Source: Chara braunii (Eukaryota; Streptophyta; Charophyceae; Charales; Characeae). From it: a stretch of 38,559 nt of DNA. Positions 1 to 8,914 of the stretch are shown one piece after another. The first letter of the stretch is position 1. The number at the start of each line of letters is the position of its first letter. Made by a program: the position numbers and the translations under genes. The stretch covers positions 346,938 to 385,496 of the forward strand of contig BFEA01000183.1 in the NCBI GenBank assembly GCA_003427395.1. Direction: 5' to 3'. A model generated the notes under the pieces. It had not been told where the DNA came from, made no database searches, and saw nothing but the letters and a program-made list of their open reading frames with translations.

Positions 1-18
1 GAGAGAGAGAGAGAGAGA
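1..18. repeat. (GA)n microsatellite at window edge
   Basis: Uninterrupted GA dinucleotides that probably continue to the left of the window. No coding meaning. Confidence 0.9.
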
Positions 19-21
19 CGA

Positions 22-228
22 TAACTCTCCGACCTCGCGGCTCGCGCCATGCTACTTCCATTGATAGGATGAGCAACATCCAATGAATCTTTGGCTAGAA
101 CATGGAAACATACACTACCTGGTTGTAACTCTCCGACCTCGCGGCTCGCGCCATGCTACTTCCATCGATAGGATGAACAACCATCCAATGAATCTTCGGC
201 TAGAACATGGAAACATACACTACCTGGT
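22..228. repeat. 104-bp tandem duplication
   Basis: A unit of about 103 bp at 22-123 is repeated at 126-228 with only a few differences (a one-base insertion and scattered substitutions). Both units run from TAACTCTCCGACC to ACTACCTGGT. The short reading frame that crosses both copies has no recognisable domain and is not called as a gene. Confidence 0.85.
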
Positions 229-617
229 CCCGGAAGGACAAAACAATTGGCCATGGCAGCACATCCCCCTATCCCGATACCCCGTCCAAGTGCACGTCGA
301 TACAACCCGAAACACGACAACACTCCTGCCCACTGCCCGTACAACCCCCCCTCCTAAAAGCACGTCCCGGTCCGTCCCGAATACCACGTCTAGGTGCAAA
401 CGCCCCCTGTTCCGATAGCTCCACCCGCGGGCCCGCCAGAATTCGAACATTCGCCGGCCTCGCTGCGAGAACTTTGAACCAACAAAACTGAACCGACAAA
501 ACTTTGGCCCCGCCAGAAACGATGCCCGCCACGGGAAGTCCCACACGAGGGAACCGGGTCTCGCAAGGGACCGTCACGCGAGACCCGCATTTTGCTTTAT
601 ATGTATAGAGATATGGC
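229..617. other. Unassigned GC-rich spacer
   Basis: No coding or structural feature is recognised. Several short open frames exist on both strands because the segment is GC-rich and poor in stop codons, but none carries a domain. The recognisable integrase frame starts at about 618, just after an in-frame TAG at 606-608, so the 5' truncation point of element A lies close to here. Confidence 0.5.
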
Positions 618-1415
618 TGTCACCCGGAGACTAACGGTCAGACTGGACAGATAAACAGAATCCTGCAGCAAGTTCTTAGAATGTATATTAGACATGACCA
701 GCTTAACTGGGATGAGATGCTGCCCAAGGTAGCCAGCGCATACAATAGCAGTGTGCACGTAGCGACGTGTCGCACACCCAACGAGTTACATAAGTCCTTT
801 AGACCATGTAGACCGTTTGAGGGAATGAACCGGGATCACATTCAAAGGCTACCGCCCGGTAGTAGGGAGTTTGCACTACACTACGAGACGGAGATTGCTA
901 CCGTCAAAGAGAACCTCAGGAAGGCCCAACATAGAATGATAGAGCAAGCTAATAAGCATCGTCGCCCATCACAGTTTCAAATAGGCGACTTAGTCTGGGT
1001 CAAGTCCAAAGAGTTTGCTCCTGAGGAGAACATCGCACAAAAGTTATTGTCTGCATACCGAGGACTGTGGCCAGTCTTAGAAGTCAACGGCGGAGAGGAT
1101 GGACCGTCCTACACAGTCGAGATTCAAGCGCACCTTCACACCTATCCGGTGTTTTATGCGTCAAAGTTGTTGCCTTGTACCACAAGTCAACAGTTTCCAT
1201 CCCAGAGATCCATGATCCCGCCGCACATGGATGAAAGGTACGACATTGACGGCATCGTAGGTGATGATATCTTCAAAATAGGAGGTAGGGGTCGTCCACA
1301 AAAACAATATAAGGTCAGGTTTGTTTTTCAGGAACCAGAGGACGACTGCTGGTTTACACGAACAAAACTTCTAGAGACAACTCCTGAAGTAAGTCTGAGC
1401 ATACGAAAGAGATAA
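618..1415 (+). pseudogene. Element A: integrase C-terminus plus chromodomain of a Ty3/gypsy chromovirus, 5'-truncated
   Basis: The frame is open from about 618 and the first ATG is at 681. It begins with the integrase motif HPETNGQT just downstream of where the catalytic core should be, so gag, PR, RT, RNase H and most of IN are missing. Numbering from the ATG, the GPY/F-type module starts at GDLVWV (residues 102-107). The conserved YPVFYASKLLP link follows at about 155-165, and a chromodomain lies at about 187-231 (RYDIDGIVGDD, then QYKVRFVF and CWFTRTKLLE). In chromoviruses the chromodomain directs integration towards marked chromatin. This frame has no internal stop, unlike the other pol relics in the window. 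The call of a chromovirus tail is firm. Whether it is expressed is unknown. Confidence 0.88.
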
Positions 1416-1467
1416 GAAAGCAAACTGTCCTGCCTTAGACTGAAGTATTCTCGGAGGACCTCGAATT

Positions 1468-2150
1468 TAGGCCGGCGGGAGTGAAACGGTTTTCACCTTT
1501 TTGCAGTCACAGATGTGGGGCCCAAAAGCTCGATCCGCAGACCTTACCTTAACTGTGTACAATATCGAGTTGACCCCTGAGTGTTTAAACCCGCGACCTG
1601 TGTTGTGGTAGTTGGTTGTTGTCTGTCGTAGGTCTGTGCAGTTGTAGGGGTTCGATCTGTAGGTCTGTCGAGTAGGGGTCATAGTTGTGTAGCGGTCGTA
1701 GTTGTAGTGTTTCCGAAAGGTCAAGGTCATAGGTCCATAGACTTTCGGAAGGTTCGGAAGTGGCCTTTCGAGGGTTCCTCACGTTTAGTTAGAGGCACGT
1801 GGGCAAGTGGTGAGTCCAACTTCGCTTAGTCAGCGGTACCCAGTCCCAGTCTCACTTTGCACAGTCAACAAGTACCATGAGGGACTGTGTACGTCATGGG
1901 CCCGGTGGAAAGGGGCAGACCAACGACTTACAAAAGTACAAATCAAGAGGCAGCGCCCAGCCATTCATTGATTCGCTGCGTAAGCCATGCGGAAGCGCTA
2001 CCACAGCATCTTGCCCGAAGTTGAAGTGGGCTGAAGAAAGGCAGAGTGTCCATAGGCAGTAGTAGTCGGCGGCCATAGCTGCCATAGCTAGTGCGAGGAG
2101 TTAGTGCATGTGTGCGAGTGTGTGATACAGTGAATGTGTGTGGGGTATTC
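1468..2150 (+). mobile_element. Element A: polypurine tract and 3' LTR start
   Basis: Downstream of the chromodomain stop a purine tract ends in CGGGAG, and a TG at 1482 is the likely LTR start. The block around it (CTCGGAGGACCTCGAATT ... GGGAGTGAAA) is also found on the minus strand of element A2 at about 2905-2870, next to its own chromodomain, which supports the LTR boundary. Inside the LTR are scattered matches to the A2 LTR, including a GCGGAAGCGCT segment and CCATAGCTAG. The 3' end cannot be fixed because the A2 LTR converges from the other side. No second A LTR is visible. Confidence 0.55.
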
Positions 2151-2359
2151 AGGGTGATCCAGAGTTGAGTATGTGCGAACAATGGTGTTGGACACAGTGA
2201 CGAGAGTTATGATATACAGGCGTTGATGCGCCATAGCCTGTTGACGTAAGTTTGCATTTGAATGGTGTTCTCGACTTCCATATCCCTAAGCTTTGAGTGG
2301 GCGCTTGGCGCCAGTGTGAGTTGCCATCTGTTTGCATGTATGCGAAGTAAGAAGAAAGC
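2151..2359. other. LTR-derived junction between convergent elements A and A2
   Basis: No gene. The segment separates the readable parts of the two convergent 3' LTRs and must contain the truncated end of one or both. It holds a short GC-rich hairpin at 2300-2312 (GGCGC-TTG-GCGCC) that recurs in the other LTRs of the window. Confidence 0.45.
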
Positions 2360-2875
2360 GAGTCTGATTGCAACTTCGACCCTCTGTGGCTATGGCTTCC
2401 ATCTTCCTCCTCCCTATACCTAGCTATGGTTGACTACCTCCTCACGAGAGTGATTGCTTTTGCCCCCAGCGCCACCCTTTGTCTAAGTCGTGCGATTGCA
2501 CAAGCAACCAGCAGCGCTTCCGCAACAGAACAACTTGTTTTCCTCGACACTGTAGCAGCTATAAATAGTAACAGTTAACGTGCTCTGCCTGCTTCGGGCC
2601 GCTACCGGTCGCCCGCGGCCTTTGCTGCATGTTTTTGTGTCCGGAAGTCTCTGGACTTTCTTGGACGTTGCTGCAGAATTGGACTTCGGGACCTGACTTC
2701 CTCTACCGGCACCTGAAGACAATTACCAACTTGTGAGGCTTTGGTACCCAACTTCTACTGATTTACGACAGTTAACCTACAGACCCTAGGACTCGACCGA
2801 TTGGAACATCTTGGAACTGGGACCAATCGGGACTTTGGGATTGGGACTTGGGATTGACAACTTGAAATCCTTTCA
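2360..2875 (-). mobile_element. Element A2: 3' LTR (minus strand)
   Basis: Read on the minus strand, a purine-rich AGGAG precedes a TG at 2875-2874, directly after the A2 chromodomain region. About 430 bp of this LTR (2360-2790) matches 27478-27917 in the same orientation at an estimated 80% identity by eye. The shared part includes a TATA-like block at about 2557-2567 (CTATAAATAG on plus, CTATTTATAG on minus). The match to the distant copy stops at 2790, where element E begins in the other copy. The far end of the LTR is not defined. Confidence 0.6.
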
Positions 2876-2929
2876 CTCCTACTGGACTGAATTCGAGTTC
2901 CTCTGAGAAAGATTTTGTGCATCTATAAT

Positions 2930-4426
2930 GTTAATACCCCTCCTAGCACGCTCGTAGTAGGGAACTATGTGACGTGCTGTTTGTACTAACTTGTCCTTTG
3001 TGTGCCAACGTGGTCCTTTCCTGGTAGGCAAACTTGACTTTGTATTCCCGTTGGGGCCTATTCACTTCTCCCTGTTCTATAAACATCCTCCAAGAATGCG
3101 ATTGATATCGTACCTGCCATCCATGTCAGGAGGAATTATTGACCTGCGCGAAGGAGGAGAATTGTATCTTTGACCGCGTGCCTGTTAATCGGTTACTCAG
3201 GATGCAGGGCGGTAGCTTGGATGCATGGAAAACCAGGCAGGCGTGCAGATGGAGTGGTATGTCAATAGTGTAGGAAGGACCATCTGCATCTCTGATGGTG
3301 TCTAGAATGTCCCAAGGTCCTTGTAGACAGGTAACAGTTTTTGAGAAATGCCCTCCTCCGAAAGGAACGCCTTCGATTTGACCCAGACAAGGCTGCCACC
3401 AGCAAACTTCGAAGGTCTTCGATGTTTATTGGCCTATTCTATCATTTGATGTTGGGCTCTCTGGATGTTCTTACCTACCATCTGTTGTTCTCTCTCGTAA
3501 TGGACTGCAAATTCTCTAGTGCAAGGTGGCAGTCTCTGAATCTGATCATGATTTAGACAGTCTATTGGACGTTTGGGATGCCACCCTTTGTGCAACTCGT
3601 GAAGAGTCCAGTTAGTTGCTAGATGTACGGAGTTCTTGTAGGCACTGGCCTCCTTAGGTAGATGTTCGTCCCAGTCTACCTGATGTGGTGTAATGTACAT
3701 GCAAAGCACTTGCTGTAGCAATTTGTTCATCTACTCAGTCTGTCCGTTAGTCTCGGGATGTCTGCCTGATGACACACTAAGCTTAGACCCATCGATTTGC
3801 ATCAATTGTTGCCAGTGCTCGATCATGAATTTAGTGTCTCGGTCACTAACTAGAGTCAGTGGGTGTCCATAAGCCTTAACCCAATGATTAAAAAACTCAC
3901 GAAGGACTAAATCTGTTAGGCAGCAGAGCGAAAACAGCAAATTTACTAAATCTGTCAACAACGACCATTACTTGACTCTTCGCATTCCAACCTTTGACCT
4001 TAGTATCCATGAAGTCTATAGATACAGAATCGCCTGGGCCCGATGGTAAAGGCAGTGGCTTTAGTAAGCCAAGGGGAGGGGTGGTGGCGCGTGAAACTCT
4101 TATTCCACTGACATACTTCGCAGCCTTGGATGTACAAGATGCAGTCTTGTTTCGTCCCAGCCCACATGTAGGACCCGAAGAGGTTAGCATAGGTCTCCTC
4201 CATCCAAATCGGCCCTGTGAACCAAGACATTCCCTGAGTATCGTCGACGAATCTCTTCGTTGTTTCGGACATATAGTCTGTTGTCCTTGTCAGCCTTCTC
4301 AAACAGTAAACCATCCATTATCCGATAGTTTGGTTCCTCCTGGTGTGCAGTCTGTAGTTTGTTTACAATCTGACTATAGACTTTATCTTCTGCATATGCC
4401 TCTTTGATTTTCTGTTGCAGTTCCAC
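2930..4426 (-). pseudogene. Element A2: integrase and chromodomain, broken
   Basis: Minus-strand reading gives, in order: a zinc-binding integrase N-terminus ending in GCEVCQWNKS; the catalytic core with SIDFMDTKVKGW, VVVDRFSKF and VSDRDTKF; the third acidic residue in RHPETNGQTE; then ASAYKNSVHLATNW, a GPY/F part with SLVWVKSKAF, and a degraded chromodomain (DGRYDINRIL, then REYKVKFAYQE). The frame is interrupted by several frameshifts and stops. One is a TAG at 3731-3733 directly after QTE, where element A has a Gln-containing continuation. The three catalytic acidic residues remain recognisable but sit in different frames, so no functional integrase could be made. Confidence 0.8.
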
Positions 4427-5340
4427 GCATGCATCTAGGTAAGTGATTATAGCACCAAAGAAGTTTGTGCACCTGCCGAGCGCATCGGCAACGACATTTT
4501 ACTTACCTTTCACCGGCTCGAGTCGAAGTCGAACTCGTCGATCTTAGAAGCCCACCTAGCTAGCTTGGTTGACATGCGGGACAGAGTCTTTAGCCAACGT
4601 AGTGTCTCGTGGTCCGAATAGACCGTAAATTGTCGACCTAATAGATAGTGTCGACCCAACGTGCGAATGCCTCATTTAACGCAAATAGTTCCTTTCGTAG
4701 GTTGACGGATAAGCTTTCTTAGACAACAACCTATGGGACATGAACCCGACGGGCCTGAACCCGTTCCCATCATTTTGCTATAGAACAACGCCTATCCCGT
4801 ATTGACTAGCGTGAGTCGTCACAATGAAAGGAAGTGACGGATCAACGATCTTGAGGACCGGGTACTTGTTCAAACACTTCTTCATTATCTCAAACGCGGA
4901 TGTACAGTCGTCGTCCCATTTCCAAAGAGTCTCCTTTTGTAACAGTTTGCACAATGGTGCAACTATCGAGGTAAAGTTATATACAAACTTCCTTCGGTAG
5001 TTGGCCAAACCAAGGAACGACCGCAATTCAGTCAAAGGTATGCGGGTCGGCAATCTCTAATTGCTGCAATCTTTGCATCCTCCGGTCTAACTCCTCTGTC
5101 AACCATATGGCCCAAGTATGGGACTTGGCGCTTGGCCCACTCACACTTTTTCGAGTTCAATATGAACTCACCTTCCCGAAGCTTGTTGAGAGTCATTCGG
5201 AGGTGCTCCCCAGTTATACTTCTTCTAGTTCAATATGAACTTAGCTTCCCGAAGCTTATTGAGAATCATTCGGAGGTGCTCTTGGTAGTCCTCTAAGGTC
5301 TTACTGAAAACCAGAATGTCGTTTAAGTACATGACTAGAA
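4427..5340 (-). pseudogene. Element A2: RT palm/thumb and RNase H fragment
   Basis: The minus strand encodes MYLNDILVFSK at about 5335-5300, the RT catalytic motif with Asn where the first Asp of Y-x-D-D should be. It continues through the thumb (LNSKKCEWAKRQVPYLGH in pieces), ELRSFLGLANYRRKFV at about 5030-4980, and an RNase H start in which TTDAS has become TTHAS, losing a catalytic Asp. Further RNase H pieces are YLLGRQFTVYSDHETLRW at about 4650-4590. Upstream of YLND the RT fingers are absent, so the element is 5'-truncated or rearranged near 5340. Stops and frameshifts are frequent. Confidence 0.78.
5154..5280 (-). repeat. 73-bp duplication inside the A2 RT thumb
   Basis: The segment starting AGTTCAATATGAACT at 5154 is repeated at 5227 with a few substitutions and ends in CATTCGGAGGTGCT both times. 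It duplicates the coding part for LNKLRE..FILN. The period is not a multiple of three, so the duplication itself breaks the frame. Confidence 0.8.
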
Positions 5341-5344
5341 ACTG

Positions 5345-6029
5345 CAATGCCTGCCTTACCGACGTGCCTAGCGAACGAGGGGGCACTCATGCAACATAAG
5401 GAAAGGGCGGATTGGACTCCAGACTCGTGGAACAGTCTTGTTTTCTTTTTCCCCACCTTCGGGACCGGCCAGCCATCACTCGTGCTCGCCATCTTCACAT
5501 CGGCCCTTGCGACCTTTACTGTCCCTAGCAATAAGTCGAAAGGTAGGCTCTCCTCCATTGGAAGGGTCAGAGAACTCAACACTTTCTCATCGTATTGACC
5601 TTTACTACACATTTAATGCGCCAACTCTCATCGTATTGATCTTTACGTCTTCTAAAATTAACTGCCCTTTTGACTTCTTCATTTCGGCCTAGGCTTGGCG
5701 ACAAGTGAGCAATTTGCCGCCAATGCCTGCGAGGGACCTACCTAGGGAGACCTTGACAGAAGCGGTCTTTGAAAGTCAACTAAGTGAGGCCACATCAGAC
5801 TTCACTATTGGGGCCTTCGGACAGGACTCCTTCTCAGCGCGGTTGTACCTGTCTATCGCGGTCTGAGGCCCTAGTAGGAGTGTTACTCCTACTGGCCATT
5901 CCTTTTTAATGGCTTCCTAATCTCTTGGCAGAAGGGAATGACGTGGTTTGGATCGCCATATCTGAGACAGAGCCCCTCCTTCATCTCTGTTGCCAAAGGG
6001 ACTCGGACATCTTTATGGCAACCCAGGGC
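5345..6029. other. Unassigned region upstream of A2 RT
   Basis: No recognised domain. A minus-strand frame of 103 codons (5612-5301) runs into the RT motif region in the wrong frame and shows no protease signature. The region could be a decayed gag/PR part of A2 or inserted DNA. I see no D-T/S-G motif and no zinc knuckle. Confidence 0.4.
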
Positions 6030-6720
6030 GGAACTCGGGGATATCTACGGGGCCCGCTTGGAAGCCCCCTCAGCCTCGAAACCCTTGAATGGCCTGGCCT
6101 CAGCCTCTAACTCTTCCACCTCGCCCTCCTCTTCCTCGGCCTCCTCCTCAGCCTCCCCCACGGGCTATCACGATCACGTAGTCGCCACCTCCAACTACTT
6201 GACCTCCCTTAAATTGTTGCCTCCCTTAAATTGCGGCAAACTCAAGGTGCCCATAGTCTACTTGTTCAAGGGGTATCTCCTCTGCACCTCATCCCTCGAA
6301 CGTCACCAAGAGTTTTATCCGCTTGGAAGCCCCCAGGCCTCTAAACCGCTGAGCGGCCTGCCCCTGGCCTCCACCTCTTCCACCTTGGCCTCCTCTTCCT
6401 CGTCCTCCTCCTCGCCCTCCCCCACGGGCTACGACGGTCGCATAGTCGCCTCCTCCAACTACTTGGCCTCCCTCAAATTGCTGCTCGAACTCAAGGTGCC
6501 CATAGTCTAGTTGTTCAAAGGGGATCTCCTCTGCACCTCGTTCCTCGAACATCACCAAGAGTTTGTCTCCGGCCTGCACATTGCCACAGATCGTCTTCAC
6601 CTTCTACTTCTTGCCTCTCTCAATATCCCTGTAGTAGTGGAAACTAGCCTGCACCAGGAATCCCGCCTGTTCCAACGGATACTTGCTCGAGCGTTCACCC
6701 CTAGGCATAAGGCCCTACAG
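6030..6720 (-). pseudogene. RGG-box repeat reading frame, unknown function, degraded
   Basis: On the minus strand one frame reads through two in-frame tandem units of about 83 codons. Each unit has an acidic/hydrophobic module (LLVMFEERGAEEIPFEQLD, then YGHLEF) followed by a Gly-Arg-rich stretch of RGG/GRG triplets. The left-hand unit carries several stops (for example TGA in the FEG-stop-GAEEIP part), whereas 6600-6289 is open for 103 codons. Upstream in the same frame is YPLEQAGFLVQASFHYYRD, then a TAG. RGG boxes are usual in RNA-binding proteins. The position upstream of A2 RT on the same strand would fit a gag-like protein, but I do not recognise the family. Confidence 0.5.
6057..6575. 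repeat. Tandem duplication of about 250-265 bp (RGG units)
   Basis: Unit 1 (about 6057-6321) and unit 2 (about 6322-6575) both start CTTGGAAGCCCCC. They share CCCACGGGCTA, CCAACTACTTG, CAAGGTGCCCATAGTCTA and CACCAAGAGTTT. The distance between equivalent points is 249 bp in the right part and about 265 bp in the left part, so one copy has gained or lost about 16 bp. Confidence 0.85.
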
Positions 6721-6741
6721 CAGGCGCGTGCCTGTCCTAAG

Positions 6742-7295
6742 TGAAGGTGGGCCCCTTGAATCTAAATGTGTCCTGAACTTGTCAATTTTTGCAAATCTTG
6801 GTGGGTGCCAGATAGTTGCCACACATCAGTTGGTTACATCGGCTTTGCCCATGAGAATCGAAAATATGCGAGAGCCTTCCATGCTCTTCCAGTAACGCGG
6901 TCGATACAGGGAGCACCACACATTTGTGCCAAGGTGGTTGGGCATGCCTAACCAATTCGGTCCAGGCCACTGTTTGAACGGGCCTGGGTGCAGATACTTC
7001 GGTCGATACTGAAGCTATTGGAAACTCAGCCTTGTGGGCCAAGCGGGTGGTGATTCGCACGCCACTTTCCATATAGGAAAGGGCCAGGCTCCGAGGTTGA
7101 CATTTAGGCACGTGCAATTGCAGCTGGCAGCGTTGCTGGAGCGATCACTCGCGGGCTGCTTGCTGCGCTAACGCTGGTGATGCGTGCTTATGCGGACGTG
7201 CAGGGTGCAGCGGCATAGTCAGCCCCCATAGCCGGTCATGACTTGGATATAGCTAGTGGAGGTGTTGGTCTTCATGTTTGAGGGTGAAGACGTGG

Positions 7296-7374
<79 letters not shown>

Positions 7375-7732
7375 GAGGTTGATGATGTGAGGGCACGTAC
7401 CTGGTCTCGGCGATTGTCTACAAGGGTCGACATCTTCATGTACTTCGGTCATGCTGCTGGAATCAATTGGATGATTGTCAATTCGTAGGCTGCTAGCAGG
7501 CTGTGTGATAGTAATCTGGGCGCTGAGCGCCAAGTTGGAGGAAGGACTCTGGATACATATGTTGGTGGTGGCCAGAGTATGCTCTCATTGACATTCGGAT
7601 TCGGTGCTTTGGTTCTACGTCGGTGGAATATCAGTGCATTTCTGCTTTCTGGACAGCGTTGGACTTGTTGGCTTTCAATGTGATTTTGCATTCTGGATTT
7701 CTGTCATATCACTATCTCTCATTTTCCTTGCA
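6742..7732 (+). mobile_element. Element B: 5' LTR
   Basis: The 3' end is well placed: CTTGCA at 7727-7732 is followed after three bases by the primer-binding site. The 5' end is proposed at TG 6742 in CCTAAGTGAAGGTGGGC, because element D has the same CCTAAGTGAAGG block at the equivalent place (18071-18082). B and D also share a GC hairpin (7519-7531 here) about 0.2 kb before the LTR end, and the terminal TCTCAT-TTCCTTGCA block. The LTR contains an AG microsatellite. Length would be 991 bp. No 3' LTR of B is visible. Confidence 0.6.
7299..7371. repeat. (AG)n microsatellite within the B LTR
   Basis: About 36 uninterrupted AG units. The minus-strand poly-Leu-Ser frame that spans it is an artefact of the repeat. 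The D LTR lacks this run, which accounts for part of the length difference between the two LTRs. Confidence 0.95.
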
Positions 7733-7735
7733 GTT

Positions 7736-7747
7736 TGGTATCAGAGC
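7736..7747 (+). promoter_or_regulatory. Element B primer-binding site (initiator tRNA-Met)
   Basis: TGGTATCAGAGC matches the complement of the 3' end of plant initiator tRNA-Met, the usual minus-strand primer of Ty3/gypsy and Ty1/copia elements. It lies three bases after the LTR terminal CA. Confidence 0.9.
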
Positions 7748-8914
7748 TGGTTTGAGCCGCTCCGCTGGCTCCTTCGCAATAGCTGTTTGGTGCTTCGCTG
7801 GATATGGTGGGGCAGTGATAACGCTTGTACGTTGGCGATTGGCGGCACAGGGTCTTGTGGGCGCGCCACGAAGGCTATATGGTGACGTAAGGGGTGCACG
7901 CAAATGATGAGAACTTGCTGACGTGGCATTTAAGCCAAGGTGGAACTGCATTGTATTGTGGGTTGTGCCGAGGCATTGACCGGTCATCATAAATGCACGT
8001 CAGGTTACTGGTGAGAAATTTGTGGTTGGGGGCAACACTATGTGGTACGTTGCTCTCTACCTTATCTACCCTCTTTGTTGGTTCTTACCGTGAGGAAGTG
8101 AGTTATGTCTTGAGAGTCCTCTCATTGTGAGGTGTCGCAAGCGCTCATCCTTGAGAGTCGACATTCTTCTTGGGGAGCAAGCTGGTGGGAGATGGGGGTT
8201 GCCTCTGAAGGGCCTTGGACGAAGCACTCGGGTCATGGTCACCATGCCAACCCGCTGCGACTAGTACACGTATGCTTTGCCGCTTGTCTTTTGGTCTGCT
8301 TGTTGCGCTGTAGAGGTCATGTTGGGCAGGCCAGTCCTATGAGGGAGAGACGAGTACCTGACCATCTATAAAGAGACTCCGGCGGGGATACACGACTCAT
8401 GCTGTACGCGAGTATAAAAATAGGACGGTTGCGGCTGGCCAGTCCTACATAGACTTGGGGCACAGGTGGGGGCCGATTGCACACCTTCAGACACACCGCT
8501 GAACCAGAGCTTCAGGATGTTGACACAAAGTGACTACTAAGGATAAAGGGGGAGGGAAGAATCCAGTACACCGTTCGAGTATTAATTATTGAAAAATTCA
8601 ATTCTACATAAACACCATCAAACAATTTTATTGTTATTTTTTATTAGTTAGTTATTTCGGACTTTGCTAACAATTGACAAACAGCTGCAGATAGGTAGTA
8701 ATCATTCCTTGCTTCGATGCAATTTGTTTCAGACTAGTCAAAAATAGGAATATAATTGTTTGTAGGAATCGAGATTATTTGCTGTTACCACTTGGCAACT
8801 TTCTGACAAAGCTAGACCGAATATTTTATTATATTTTATTTTAATCGGTTGGTTGCCATGCTGCGGTAGGTCCCAGCGAGGACACTAGTGCAGATCGCAG
8901 GCGACACATGGCTC
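7748..8914 (+). other. Element B leader (5' untranslated region)
   Basis: The 1.17-kb leader between PBS and gag aligns in blocks with the leader of element D. The strongest block is 8109-8160, which matches 19315-19366 almost base for base. It starts CTTGAGAGTCCTCTCATTGT and ends CTTGAGAGTCG. Another shared block, GGGGCACAGG-TGGG(G)CCGA, lies near 8458. TATA-like words occur at about 8366 and 8416. No conserved upstream ORF is seen. The length and conservation suggest packaging or translation-control structure (inference). Confidence 0.6.

Noticed and set aside
83-590. Overlapping short frames on both strands at the left edge
   Set aside because: GC-rich duplicated sequence with few stops. 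No frame has a domain or codon bias that stands out.
1630-1660. tRNA-like GGTTCGATC word
   Set aside because: No acceptor stem, A box or cloverleaf can be drawn around it.
7297-7533. Poly Leu-Ser minus-strand frame
   Set aside because: Translation of the (AG)n microsatellite.
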